DNA from: Paenibacillus hexagrammi
GTDB taxonomy: Bacteria; Bacillota; Bacilli; Paenibacillales; NBRC-103111
NCBI RefSeq assembly: GCF_021513275.1
Contig: NZ_CP090978.1
Location: forward strand, 6,133,001-6,197,000
Length of the DNA stretch: 64,000 nt
Reading direction: 5' to 3'
The notes below the pieces were generated by a model, which worked only from the letters and a program-made list of their open reading frames with translations, was not told the origin of the DNA and did no database searches. Positions 26,694 to 35,355 of the stretch are shown here, in pieces. A program made the position numbers and the translations under genes. The first letter of the stretch is position 1. Each line of letters begins with the position of its first letter.

Positions 26694-27471
26694 TTACAGC
26701 TTCTGCTCCAGTACATTTCTCGTGATTCTGGTGACAAACTTTCTTGGAAAAAAGCGCGGCGCTTGGGTGAGCAGCCAGTTTCGGAAGCCGGGGACAATGT
26801 ATTTTTTTTTGCTCATCAACGCTTTATATCCAATTTCAGCAACGGTTTGCGGACTCATGAGCATTTTCGGATCGGCAACCTTTTGACCAGCCATCTTGGA
26901 TCTTCGGAAAAAGTCTGTTTCCGTGGCCCCGGACACAATGCGGTGACGCTGACCCCTGTTCCTTGCAGTTCATTCGCCACGGCTTCGGTGAGGGAGAGAA
27001 CGAATGCTTTAGAAGCGGAGTAGTTGGCACTGAGCGGGCAAGGATAGAACGAAGTGGTCGAACCTATATTCAGTATGTGTCCGGACCCGCGTCTCACCAT
27101 GTCTGGAAGAAAGAGCATCATAAGGTGGGAGAGCGAATGGACATTGAGCTGCAGCATCTCGAGCTCTGAGCTTACGTCTTGTTCATGTAGTAGTCCGAAG
27201 GAGCCAATCCCTGCATTGTTGATGAGAACGTCGATCACGATGCCTAGCTCTTTCAGTTGTTCGTGTAGGAAGATGGGACCGGCACTCTGTGCCAGGTCAA
27301 CGGGAATTGTAATCGGAGAATGCCATAGTTGTCCCTCAGCTGCTGAGCAATACTGCTAAGCTTCTCTTCGTTACGGGATGCAAGAATGATGTGATCATTC
27401 TTTTTGGCGAACAATTCAGCGAATGCCTTGCCAATGCCGCTAGAAGCGCCTGTAATCAAGACGGTTTTCAT
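26694..27471 (-). CDS. short-chain dehydrogenase/reductase, two frameshifts
   Basis: Classical SDR: cofactor motif TGASSGIG near the N-terminus, NNAG, catalytic Ser in NIGSTTS and YSASK (Tyr/Lys). The gene is split into three frames. The first break is near 27310-27320, where a missing base separates DNYGIL from IPVDLAQSAGP. The second is at CCCC 26937-26940 (GGGG on the coding strand), where one G restores LCPGATETDFF. The C-terminus (MSPQTVAEIGYKALMSKKKYIVPG) is typical. It lies under an ArsR-type operator. About 258 residues restored. Substrate unknown. Confidence 0.9.
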
Positions 27472-27509
27472 GTCACGGATGCCTCCTTAAATTATAAAAT
27501 ATCTAAAGA

Positions 27510-27537
27510 CCAAATAACTAATTATCTAATTATTTGG
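27510..27537. promoter_or_regulatory. operator upstream of the SDR gene
   Basis: CCAAATAA at 27510-27517 and TTATTTGG at 27530-27537 form an inverted repeat. The same half-site appears in the palindrome upstream of the ArsR gene, so the regulator probably controls both. Confidence 0.65.
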
Positions 27538-27562
27538 TTATTTAGTATGAGAAGAAGGGGCC

Positions 27563-27910
27563 TCATTGGGCCTCGGCAGTCTTCATCTCGATGATACATT
27601 CCGTTGTTGCGAGGAAATCCTTCAGCTGCTGCACAGGTCCTTCGATATCCAGGCAGTAATAAATCTCGGTAGCTATTTTGGTAGAAGTGACGAGTTTGGC
27701 TTGTTTTAATATCTTGAGATGATGGGAAATAGCGGACCGGGACATCGGCGATCGTTCGACGATCTGAGCTACGTTGAGTGAATCGTGCTTGGTTAGCATC
27801 ATAATAATATCTTGTCGGACAGGGTCTGCCAGGGCAAGGAAGATCGGGCTGCATTCCCTCAGTTGCTGATGGACGAGTGTCTCAAGTTGTGTCGAATTAG
27901 GGGCTTGCAT
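27563..27910 (-). CDS. ArsR-family transcriptional regulator
   Basis: A 115-residue winged-helix repressor: IFLALADPVRQDIIMMLTKHDSLNVAQIVERSPMSRSAISHHLKILKQAKLV. No CxC metal motif is seen in the recognition helix, so it is probably not a classical metal sensor. Adjacent to the SDR gene on the same strand. The operator AAATAACCAAA-TG-TTTGGTTATTT lies about 30 bases upstream of its start. Confidence 0.92.
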   Translation of the reverse strand: MQAPNSTQLETLVHQQLRECSPIFLALADPVRQDIIMMLTKHDSLNVAQIVERSPMSRSAISHHLKILKQAKLVTSTKIATEIYYCLDIEGPVQQLKDFLATTECIIEMKTAEAQ

Positions 27911-27940
27911 CGGTGCATCGTCTCCAGTTTGTTATCAGCT

Positions 27941-27964
27941 AAATAACCAAATGTTTGGTTATTT
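27941..27964. promoter_or_regulatory. perfect palindromic operator of the ArsR gene
   Basis: AAATAACCAAA (27941-27951), TG, TTTGGTTATTT (27954-27964): 11-bp perfect arms. Its core half-site TTATTTGG/CCAAATAA recurs at 27510-27537. Confidence 0.75.
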
Positions 27965-28052
27965 AATCATATTCCGTATTAGCAGTAAATGTCAAGGAAA
28001 TCCTTTATCTGTGTTGTGAGAAAAAGCGATTTTCTTGCATGTCGATCTCCCC

Positions 28053-29405
28053 CTACTGCACCAAACCTTCCAAATCCGGCTGCAATTTGTTCCGCAGCAC
28101 ATACAGCATGCCGGCGCCGACAAGGAATGCGACGGTATCGGCGATGACAAGCGACCAGACTACTCCGTGGAAGCCGTTCATATGGTTAGCGATAAACAAC
28201 ACCGGAATGAGAGTAATTCCTTGAATAACTGACATAATAAATGCGGCGGTTCCTTGCGCTGTTGCTTGGAAAATCCCTGTGAACAAGGTGGTCATGCCTG
28301 TGATGAACAAGGATAAAAACGTCACATGCAGGATGTAGCTGCCCATTTCGATTAATTGCGGGTCATTTGTAAATAAGCCAATTAAGTGGCTGGAAATCAG
28401 ATAGACGATAACGCCGAAAAGGGCGGCTAACCCTACAATTGCTTTGATCGTAAAGCCAATGGTTTGCTTCATACGTAATTTATTCGCTGTAAAAGAGAAG
28501 GCAATGAGCGGCACAACTCCCTCGCATAAGCCCATCAGAATAAACTCAGGAAATTGCAGCAGACGTGATGAAATTCCGTAAGCGGCTACGGCCTGATCCC
28601 CATATTCGACAAGGAAATGATTGAAAATAAGCGACATCGCCCCCAAGAAGATACTCATCACAAAGACAGGAACTCCGATTTTGAATACATTGCTCAGAAT
28701 GTTCCTGGTGACCTTGAACCATTTTATGGACACTGTTAAGAATGGACTCTTTAGTCCCATATGGAAGACGTAGAATGTACTTGCAACCAGATTAGAAATG
28801 ACGGTAGCAGCCGCAACGCCGATCACGCCCCAATGGAAGACGAAGATGACTAGGGCATCGAGCATGATATTCACGACGACGCTGAGAATCATACCGGTCA
28901 TGGATGTGATAGCCGCGCCCTCGGAGCGCACGATATTTTCCAGGGTGAAGAATAGTACGACGAATGGTGACCCGATCAGCATCATGGTGACATAGTCTTT
29001 TGTGAAGCCGAAGGAGTCAGGCGTAGCCCCCAGGCCATGGACGATGAGATCGATCATTGGGAGACCGATGGCCATGACGATGAGACCTAGAATGATGCTG
29101 CTGTAAAAGGCGAAGGAAGATACGTGTTTGACATCGTCATATTTCTTTTCTCCGAGTAATCGGGAGATGAATGTGCCGCTGCCCATGCCGATCAAGTTGC
29201 CTAACGCCATGATGATCGCGAATAAGGGCAAAGTCAGTGCAAGTGCGGTTAGCATAGCGGTATCGCCCAGCGTACCAAGGAAATATGCATTCAAGATGGA
29301 ATAGATGACACTCATTGACGTGCCTAGCATCATCGGTACAGCGAAGTGGGCGACGGCTTTTGCGATAGGAGCTTTTTCAAAGTAATGGAGGTTTTCTGTA
29401 TCCAT
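28053..29405 (-). CDS. MATE-family efflux transporter
   Basis: About 450 residues with twelve hydrophobic segments and two homologous halves, the MATE cation/drug antiporter pattern. Start MDTENLHYFEKAPIAKAVAHFAVPMMLGTSM; ATG 29405 is chosen because the upstream extension covers the operator, and AGGGA lies 7 bases upstream. It probably uses an H+ or Na+ gradient. Divergent from a TetR regulator with three operator copies between them, so likely induced by its substrates. Intact. Confidence 0.93.
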   Translation of the reverse strand: MDTENLHYFEKAPIAKAVAHFAVPMMLGTSMSVIYSILNAYFLGTLGDTAMLTALALTLPLFAIIMALGNLIGMGSGTFISRLLGEKKYDDVKHVSSFAFYSSIILGLIVMAIGLPMIDLIVHGLGATPDSFGFTKDYVTMMLIGSPFVVLFFTLENIVRSEGAAITSMTGMILSVVVNIMLDALVIFVFHWGVIGVAAATVISNLVASTFYVFHMGLKSPFLTVSIKWFKVTRNILSNVFKIGVPVFVMSIFLGAMSLIFNHFLVEYGDQAVAAYGISSRLLQFPEFILMGLCEGVVPLIAFSFTANKLRMKQTIGFTIKAIVGLAALFGVIVYLISSHLIGLFTNDPQLIEMGSYILHVTFLSLFITGMTTLFTGIFQATAQGTAAFIMSVIQGITLIPVLFIANHMNGFHGVVWSLVIADTVAFLVGAGMLYVLRNKLQPDLEGLVQ

Positions 29406-29434
29406 GCGAATCCCTGCTTTCTTTTTTTGGTTGT

Positions 29435-29516
29435 CTAACAGTGTTAGTTTGAACCTTACAGTGTTAGATGATATCATGAACGTATGTACCTGTAAAGCAA
29501 AAACTTACACTGTTAG
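29435..29516. promoter_or_regulatory. three TetR-type operators between MATE and tetR genes
   Basis: CTAACAGTGTTAG (29435-29447), CTTACAGTGTTAG (29455-29467) and CTTACACTGTTAG (29504-29516). Each is a near-perfect 13-bp palindrome. The first two are spaced exactly 20 bp apart, two helical turns, suggesting cooperative binding. Confidence 0.8.
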
Positions 29517-29534
29517 ATAAAAGGGCGGATTAAG

Positions 29535-30215
29535 ATGAAAAAGCAGCAGCCTCAGATTTCGGAGGATAAAATATTGGAAGCTTCTTGGGAGCTTCTTGGG
29601 GAAGAGGGCATCGAGAAATTCAGTATGAGGCGATTGGCCGACAGGCTTGGGATTCAGGCTCCCTCCCTGTACTGGTACTTCAAGAGTAAGCAAAGTCTTT
29701 ACCAACGTCTGGCCAATCAGGTATCGAAAATCATACTGGAGGAGTTCCACTCCGAGGGAGACTGGAAGGAGCAGCTGACGGGGATGGCAGTAACGGTACG
29801 GAACGTGCTCACCCGCTATCCCTGTTCCACGCAGCTCATGATGATGACGCTGCCTCACGAACCGGACATCATCCGATTTACCAACCGTATGCTGCTTTGT
29901 GTGGAATCGACGCCGCTTGAGCAAGAAGAGAAGATGCAAGTGGTCACTACGCTTGTCAACTATGTCTTCTATTTTGTTCTGGACGATTATCAGCATGAGC
30001 GCAATGTGTCCGCGATTCTGAAGGAGCAAGAAGACCTTCCGGGAGAGGAAATGGCTCGTCTACTAGACTCCATGAGTGAGGCGGATGCGGGGCTGTTTCG
30101 GAGGATGTTCAAGAACGGGCTGTTCGAGCTGATGGGGACCGATCGGGCGTTTGAGTTCGGCTTGAAGGTCATTCTGTTGGGGATTGAGCAGGTAATCAAG
30201 GAGCAGGAGAAGTAG
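29535..30215 (+). CDS. TetR-family transcriptional regulator
   Basis: N-terminal TetR HTH: ILEASWELLGEEGIEKFSMRRLADRLGIQAPSLYWYFKSKQSLYQRLANQ. The C-terminal domain resembles the TetR_C class (VVTTLVNYVFYFVLDDYQHE). 226 residues, intact. Ribosome site AAGGGCGGATT upstream of ATG. Adjacent palindromes indicate repression of itself and the divergent MATE transporter. Confidence 0.94.
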   Translation: MKKQQPQISEDKILEASWELLGEEGIEKFSMRRLADRLGIQAPSLYWYFKSKQSLYQRLANQVSKIILEEFHSEGDWKEQLTGMAVTVRNVLTRYPCSTQLMMMTLPHEPDIIRFTNRMLLCVESTPLEQEEKMQVVTTLVNYVFYFVLDDYQHERNVSAILKEQEDLPGEEMARLLDSMSEADAGLFRRMFKNGLFELMGTDRAFEFGLKVILLGIEQVIKEQEK

Positions 30216-30343
30216 GATGGGGAGCATGGAAGTCGGCAGGCACAAACCAGAAAACGGTATGGAGGACGTCTTACATTGCCGCAATTTATGTTAAAATAGG
30301 GAAAAACGCACCAACCTATGCTAAAGGTTAAAAGGAGACTGCT

Positions 30344-31300
30344 ATGAGTGAGGCGGCACTAGATTTGCAGTTATTGGATAGTTTGAAGCCGGGGCTGACA
30401 TCGTTCTGCTATAGGATGCTTGGATCCATTGATGACGCAGACGATGCGGTTCAGGAAACCTATATCCGCGTTTGGCAAAGTTGGAACTCATTCAGGGAGG
30501 AATCCTCACACAAAACGTGGATTTATCGTATCGCTTCCAACTTGTGCCTGGACAAATTGAGACAAGCCAAGCGCCGTACTCTACCTGTTGACTTGACCGA
30601 TCCGGCCGACTCTATTATCGCGCCCCGCGAAACATTGCCAAATTCCACATGGATATGGGTTGCTCCTGATTTTGGAGAAAACCCTGAAGATGCTTTCATT
30701 CGCAAGGATACCCTCCAACTCTGCTTTATTGCGCTCTTACAAGTCTTACCTCCCCGGCAACGGGCTGTCCTTATTTTGAAAGATGTATTCGAATGGTCCT
30801 CTAAGCAGATTGCGGAAGCTTTAGCTATGTCGCCAGCAGCTGTTAACAGTGCGTTGCAAAGAGCTAGAGAAACGATGAACCAAAACAGACTCCGTTCCGA
30901 CGAGCTCAGCAGAATGGAGGCCGAACCTGATCGTGAGCTGCTGCTGCGGTATGTAGATGCTTTTGAACAGTTTGATGTTAATGCGCTAGTGGAGTTATTC
31001 CATGAGGAAGGCTGCATGTCTATGCCTCCTTTTGAAATGTGGGTGCGCGGCAAGGATGATTTGCACAAGTTTTTTTCACTTACGCGCTTTCATTGCGAGG
31101 GATCGCGCTTTATACCGGTAACGGTGAACGGTGGCTATCCGGCTTTTGCGCAGTATATGCCGAGTCCTGAAGGGTCCGCATTGGTCCCTTGGGGGATTCA
31201 CGTGCTTGAAGTCAAAGAACAGAAGATACTCCACGTACAAAATTTTATCAATACCGAATTATTTTCCCGATTTGGCCTTCCGGAGCAAATGGACCGATGA
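30344..31300 (+). CDS. ECF-type sigma factor with SnoaL-like C-terminal domain
   Basis: Region 2 (YRMLGSIDDADDAVQETYIRVWQSWNSF...WIYRIASNLCLDKLRQAKRR) and region 4 (LPPRQRAVLILKDVFEWSSKQIAEALAMSPAAVNSALQRAR) of an ECF sigma factor, then an NTF2/SnoaL-like domain (LLLRYVDAFEQFDVNALVELFHEEG...) to 318 residues. This is the SigJ/TIGR02960-like arrangement, where the tail domain replaces an anti-sigma factor in control. AAAGGAGACTGCT precedes the ATG. No anti-sigma gene is adjacent. The following SRPBCC gene may be a target or partner. Confidence 0.92.
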   Translation: MSEAALDLQLLDSLKPGLTSFCYRMLGSIDDADDAVQETYIRVWQSWNSFREESSHKTWIYRIASNLCLDKLRQAKRRTLPVDLTDPADSIIAPRETLPNSTWIWVAPDFGENPEDAFIRKDTLQLCFIALLQVLPPRQRAVLILKDVFEWSSKQIAEALAMSPAAVNSALQRARETMNQNRLRSDELSRMEAEPDRELLLRYVDAFEQFDVNALVELFHEEGCMSMPPFEMWVRGKDDLHKFFSLTRFHCEGSRFIPVTVNGGYPAFAQYMPSPEGSALVPWGIHVLEVKEQKILHVQNFINTELFSRFGLPEQMDR

Positions 31301-31374
31301 ATTTGGAATTCGGATGACGTCTATATGATTGAATAACAAAAACACGATCATTTTGAGAGAGGTGTCTGTTTAAA

Positions 31375-31800
31375 ATGGAAACAAATCATCCGACGAAAGT
31401 AACTGTTCAAGCTGTCATTCAAGCTCCTGTTGATAAGGTATGGAGCTATTGGACGGAACCGGTTCATATTACAAAGTGGAATCAACCCTCACAGGATTGG
31501 CATGCGCCTAGGGCAGAGAATGACTTGCGAGCTGGTGGTGAGTTCCTGACCAGAATGGAAGCGAAGGATGGCAGCATGGGGTTTGATTTTGCTGGGGTAT
31601 ATGATGAAGTGAAACGGCATGAGCTGATTTCGTACACCATCGGTGATGGGAGAAAAGTCGAAATTCGTTTTATCGACCAAGGCAGCGAAACGAAGATCGT
31701 TGAAACATTTGATGCCGAAAGTATGCATCCGGTTGATTTCCAGCAAGCGGGCTGGCAAGCGATACTGGACAATTTTAAAACATATACAGAACAATCCTAG
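31375..31800 (+). CDS. SRPBCC / AHSA1-domain protein
   Basis: A 141-residue START-like (AHSA1) protein: VTVQAVIQAPVDKVWSYWTEPVHITKWNQPSQDWHAPRAENDLRAGGEF and the C-terminal GWQAILDNFKTYTE motif. It forms a helix-grip ligand cavity; ligand unknown. It follows the ECF sigma factor by 74 bases and is closed by a terminator. GAGAGGTGTCTGTTTAAA precedes the ATG. Confidence 0.92.
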   Translation: METNHPTKVTVQAVIQAPVDKVWSYWTEPVHITKWNQPSQDWHAPRAENDLRAGGEFLTRMEAKDGSMGFDFAGVYDEVKRHELISYTIGDGRKVEIRFIDQGSETKIVETFDAESMHPVDFQQAGWQAILDNFKTYTEQS

Positions 31801-31812
31801 GAATAACACTGG

Positions 31813-31834
31813 GCGCCCAATGGGGCGCTTTTAC
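31813..31834 (+). terminator. terminator after the SRPBCC gene
   Basis: GCGCCC-aatg-GGGCGC followed by TTTTAC. Confidence 0.7.
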
Positions 31835-31950
31835 TTTTCTTTACCGGTGTTCACCGATGTTTCGATCATGGAAGAGGATAACTGCATGCTGTAACGATTT
31901 AGAATGGCATCGATCTATTAGGTTTCGTATGCCGTTTTTTTGTGTTGCAA

Positions 31951-31984
31951 TATACAGTTTAACTGTATATAGTGTAACTATATA
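31951..31984. promoter_or_regulatory. overlapping palindromes upstream of padR
   Basis: TATACAGTTTAACTGTATA (31951-31969) has 9-bp arms and one central base. It overlaps TATATAGTGTAACTATATA (31966-31984), with 8-bp arms. A further related half-site TATATAGTT follows. Probable autoregulatory sites of the PadR repressor. Confidence 0.7.
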
Positions 31985-32042
31985 GTTTGACGATATATAG
32001 TTGGGCGGTATAAGGATTTATTGACAATCAGGAGGATCAACC

Positions 32043-32354
32043 ATGGAAAGAGATCGACAGCTGCCGTTGACCGAAACCGTATATTACATTCTGTTGGCTG
32101 TCATTGAGCCAGCGCACGGTTATCTAATTATGCAGAAGGTGGAGGAGCTCAGCGGCGGGCAAGTTCGGATGGCTGCGGGTACCCTCTATGGGGCAATTGA
32201 GAATTTGGTAAAGCTGAAGTTCATTCAGCCTGTGGCCAGTGAAGACAGCCGACGCAAAGTGTATGCCATTACTAATAAGGGTTTGGATATTCTGCGCCTT
32301 GATCTTGAGCGAATGCAGCACATGATTGCTGTGACTACAGATCGATTGAAATAA
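32043..32354 (+). CDS. PadR-family transcriptional regulator
   Basis: A 103-residue PadR winged helix: LPLTETVYYILLAVIEPAHGYLIMQKVEELSGGQVRMAAGTLYGAIENLVKLKFIQPV followed by KVYAITNKGLDILRLDLERM. TCAGGAGGATCAACC precedes the ATG. It lies 17 bases before a DUF2812 gene, a frequent PadR partner. Likely represses its own operon through the palindromes upstream. Confidence 0.95.
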   Translation: MERDRQLPLTETVYYILLAVIEPAHGYLIMQKVEELSGGQVRMAAGTLYGAIENLVKLKFIQPVASEDSRRKVYAITNKGLDILRLDLERMQHMIAVTTDRLK

Positions 32355-32371
32355 GAACGGAGGGACTGCAC

Positions 32372-32989
32372 TTGAAACAATTCAAGTTCTTTACTAACTT
32401 CGATAAGGAAGAAAGCTGGCTGAATGATATGGCAAGCCAAGGATATCGATTTACAAAGAAAACATTGTTCGGTTATGAATTTGAACCTGGAAAACGAGAG
32501 AATACCGTGATTAAAATGGATTACCGCATCTTTAAACATCAGGAGGATTTTGAAGATTACTGTGCTTTATTCGAGGACAGCGGCTGGGAACATAGGAGTG
32601 GAACGAAGAGCTCGGGATATCAATATTTTTATAAAGCAGACGAACATGGAAGCGAAGAGATATTCTCAGATGTCCATTCCAAGGCCGGTCGGTATAAGCG
32701 GTTGTCGGAGATGTGGGCGACATTGGCTTGTGTGTTCATCCCTATATTGGCGGAACTCATTTCCACAGGCTCGATAGACCCGGGGGTACTGGTTAATCCG
32801 AAATCGCTGTATTATACCCCAGGACTATGGCAACTAAATGGAATGACTTTCTGGAGGGCCTTTCTCTTCGAAACACCATTCGCTTTGGGTAGAGGATTCA
32901 TCTGGCTTTTCCTAGTATGCATGATAGTGATGTACCTTTACTTCGCAATGAAGGCAGGTAAACAATATAGAAAATCAAAACAGGAGTAA
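32372..32989 (+). CDS. DUF2812 membrane protein
   Basis: N-terminal DUF2812 domain (FKFFTNFDKEESWLNDMASQGYRFTKKTLFGYEFEPG...YRIFKHQEDFEDYCALFEDSGWEH) followed by two membrane helices (residues about 112-130 and 170-190). 205 residues. Start TTG with GGAGGGACTGCAC upstream. Partner of the PadR regulator in one operon; function of the family unknown, though PadR/DUF2812 pairs are common in Firmicutes. Confidence 0.88.
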   Translation: MKQFKFFTNFDKEESWLNDMASQGYRFTKKTLFGYEFEPGKRENTVIKMDYRIFKHQEDFEDYCALFEDSGWEHRSGTKSSGYQYFYKADEHGSEEIFSDVHSKAGRYKRLSEMWATLACVFIPILAELISTGSIDPGVLVNPKSLYYTPGLWQLNGMTFWRAFLFETPFALGRGFIWLFLVCMIVMYLYFAMKAGKQYRKSKQE

Positions 32990-33063
32990 AGGCGGCTACA
33001 GCACACCTCCCATTTTCCAATCACTAGGACCCACGTCCAAGCCAATCCGAATTCCTTTCATAT

Positions 33064-33106
33064 ACTAGTTTGGAAGACTAGTTTACAAGACTAGTTGGAA
33101 AGTCTA
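33064..33106 (+). repeat. three 13-bp direct repeats upstream of the nucleotide-sugar dehydrogenase
   Basis: ACTAGTTTGGAAG, ACTAGTTTACAAG and ACTAGTTGGAAAG follow one another at 33064, 33077 and 33090, then TCTAG. Only 23 bases separate the block from the GTG start. Reversed neighbours also give CTAG dyads. Could be a regulator-binding array. Confidence 0.65.
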
Positions 33107-33128
33107 GCAGGGAAAGGATGGATGGGGA

Positions 33129-34454
33129 GTGACGAGCAGTCAGGACTTGAGTGAAGCGGGTCCGAAGGTGCGAACTGCGGCCGTAATCGGGCTTGGGTAT
33201 GTTGGACTTCCGCTGGCTCTACATCTGTTGAGTAAGGGCTTTCGAATTGTGGGCTATGATGTGGACAGCCGGAAAATTGCTACGCTGCAAGCAGGCAAGA
33301 GCTATATTGCCGAAATTGAGGATGCGTCCATTCAGGAGGCGCTATCGACGCAAAGGCTGGTAGTGACGGATCGATATCAAGATATGGAGCAGGTAGATGC
33401 CTTCATTGTGTGCGTGCCTACCCCGCTAAGTGATAAGGGCACGCCGGAATTAAGTTATTTGACGCAGGCTGCTGCCGATATTAGCCAACTGGTTCCCCAA
33501 GGGAAGCTAGTTGTTCTGGAGAGTTCAACCTATCCGGGTACAACGAGGGAGGTTGTCGCTCCGATTTTGGAGAGCACTGGCTTAACGATCGGTCAAGATG
33601 TGTATTTGGCGTACTCTCCAGAGAGGATTGACCCCGGCAACAAGGATTACCCTTGTCACAAGATTCCGAAGGTTGTGAGCGGGATGACGCCGTCCTGCTT
33701 AAAGCGGGTTGAGGAGCTTTACGACGGTGTGTTTCCACACATTCATTCTGTCTCTTCGGTGGAATCCGCCGAGATGGCGAAGATCATGGAGAACGCGTAT
33801 CGGTTGATTAACATCTCCTTCGTGAATGAACTGGCCATCATGTGCGATGAGATGAACTTGAATATTTGGGAGGTCATTGAGGCTGCTAAGACCAAGCCCT
33901 TTGGGTTCTCCGGATTTTACCCGGGACCTGGGATCGGGGGGCACTGTATTCCGGTAGACCCTATTTATTTGGAATGGAAGCTTCAGCAGCTTGGATTGAG
34001 CTCGGGCTTCATTCAGCTGTCGCAGTCGGTCAATCACCGGATGCCGCACTATATAGCCGGCCAGGTTCAGAAGCATCTATCTACAAGGTCCCTTCAGGAG
34101 ACCAAGATACTGGTCTATGGAGTGGCTTATAAAAAAGATATCGCCGACCCGCGGGAGTCATCAGCGCTGGAACTTTTGCAAGTTCTCCACGACTTGGGAG
34201 CTAACGTCGTCTATCACGATCCATATATCCCGAGTGTAAAGGTGGGACATACAGTATGGAACAGTGTGGAGCTAACCCCAGAGCTCTTGGATGAAACCGA
34301 TGCTGTGATTCTGGCGACAGACCACTCCTGCACACCTCTTACGCTGATTCTCGAACATGCAGAACTTGTATATGATACGAGAAACGTCACACATGGCTCC
34401 GAGGGGATGGGAAAGGCAAGAGTTGTCCGCTTAGGAGGCGGGGGTACTGTTTAA
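33129..34454 (+). CDS. nucleotide-sugar dehydrogenase (WbpA/UGDH family)
   Basis: NAD-dependent four-electron oxidation of a UDP-sugar to the uronic acid. It has the Rossmann motif VIGLGYVGLPLA, ESSTYPGTT, YSPERIDPG, the catalytic Cys C273 in GPGIGGHCIPVDP, and GVAYKKDIADPRESSALEL. The SPERIDPGN motif is more like the UDP-N-acetyl-glucosamine/mannosamine 6-dehydrogenases than TuaD; substrate not certain. 441 residues, intact. Start GTG 33129 with GGATGGGGA close upstream. Nearby glycosyltransferase genes suggest a surface polysaccharide role. Confidence 0.93.
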   Translation: MTSSQDLSEAGPKVRTAAVIGLGYVGLPLALHLLSKGFRIVGYDVDSRKIATLQAGKSYIAEIEDASIQEALSTQRLVVTDRYQDMEQVDAFIVCVPTPLSDKGTPELSYLTQAAADISQLVPQGKLVVLESSTYPGTTREVVAPILESTGLTIGQDVYLAYSPERIDPGNKDYPCHKIPKVVSGMTPSCLKRVEELYDGVFPHIHSVSSVESAEMAKIMENAYRLINISFVNELAIMCDEMNLNIWEVIEAAKTKPFGFSGFYPGPGIGGHCIPVDPIYLEWKLQQLGLSSGFIQLSQSVNHRMPHYIAGQVQKHLSTRSLQETKILVYGVAYKKDIADPRESSALELLQVLHDLGANVVYHDPYIPSVKVGHTVWNSVELTPELLDETDAVILATDHSCTPLTLILEHAELVYDTRNVTHGSEGMGKARVVRLGGGGTV

Positions 34455-34466
34455 GGAAGGTTGAAA

Positions 34467-34492
34467 AAGGACCGGCCGATGGCCGGTCTTTA
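34467..34492. terminator. bidirectional terminator between convergent genes
   Basis: GACCGGCC-gat-GGCCGGTC (34470-34488), preceded by AAAAA and followed by TTTAC, works for both strands. Confidence 0.85.
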
Positions 34493-35203
34493 CAGTTTGT
34501 GATGCCATTTGCCAAAATCGAGGGCGACCTTTCCGGTCATTCTCGCAATTTTGGGTGCAAGAATAACGGCGTTTACTCCGGTAGAGATGAGGACCAGGTC
34601 AAAGGAGCTCCTTAAGGCTCGAATTCGCTTGAGGGTTCGGGGAATCTGGTTGTAATGGGTGAATTCGATCGTTCCGACAACCTTTAACCCCCATTTTCGT
34701 GCTAAAATTGTTCTAGTTTGCTTAGCATCCTTGCTGATAAGAAGAATACGGCGTCTCCTCAGCAGCCTCCAGAACTGTTGATCCCGCGGAGCATACCGGT
34801 TGATGCAGGCATCGCACGTCAAGCGGGGGGAGAGTCGGAAAAAGGAAAACACGGCGTTCGTCAGAGAACGCTTCAGATGCCGCGGCGCGCGAATCAAGCC
34901 GTCCTTTGGCGATAGGACGCCTACGACGGATGCGCTCCGAATTCCGGCCACCATCTGATTGCGCAGCCGAAGGTTGGGCAGGGTTACCCCCTTTTTCCCA
35001 CGGTTAGCTTTCTTGGCCCAAGGCTGCTGTAATACTCGTTTTGTCGACCAAACGGAGCCTTGCGCCAGACAAATATTCTCACCATCTCCGATTCGAACCA
35101 GGGAGAACGGTCGTTTGTGATCCAACGCATATTTGATTCTCGCATAGGTCTGTCCCCGGGTTAAAAGAGTCGGCACTCCATCATCGCTCCCTTTCCATAT
35201 CAT
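34490..35203 (-). CDS. GT-D fold (DUF1792-like) glycosyltransferase
   Basis: A 237-residue cytoplasmic protein with SLVRIGDGENICL near residue 38, matching the R-x-G-D-G-E motif of GT-D glycosyltransferases. Later motifs ILLISKDAKQTRTILARKWGLKVVGTIEF and LVLISTGVNAVILAPKIARMTGKVALDFG fit the fold, the last being the usual C-terminal ALDFG. Basic overall. Divergent from a GT2 gene. Substrate unknown. Confidence 0.82.
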   Translation of the reverse strand: MIWKGSDDGVPTLLTRGQTYARIKYALDHKRPFSLVRIGDGENICLAQGSVWSTKRVLQQPWAKKANRGKKGVTLPNLRLRNQMVAGIRSASVVGVLSPKDGLIRAPRHLKRSLTNAVFSFFRLSPRLTCDACINRYAPRDQQFWRLLRRRRILLISKDAKQTRTILARKWGLKVVGTIEFTHYNQIPRTLKRIRALRSSFDLVLISTGVNAVILAPKIARMTGKVALDFGKWHHKL

Positions 35204-35355
35204 ATCCCTTTATCATATTGGTCCTGCCCGCTGATCGTTTGGGTGTGGCTTTCTTCATTACGTAAATCCGCTCCTATCCTTATATCTGAACCTTCCTGAA
35301 ATCGCAGGAATAACATATAGTTCAGGATAAAACGGTCGAAGAAGGGGGTTGGAAT

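Noticed and set aside
26583..27023. 146-codon plus-strand frame
   Set aside because: It is antisense to a clearly recognisable SDR gene broken by frameshifts on the minus strand.
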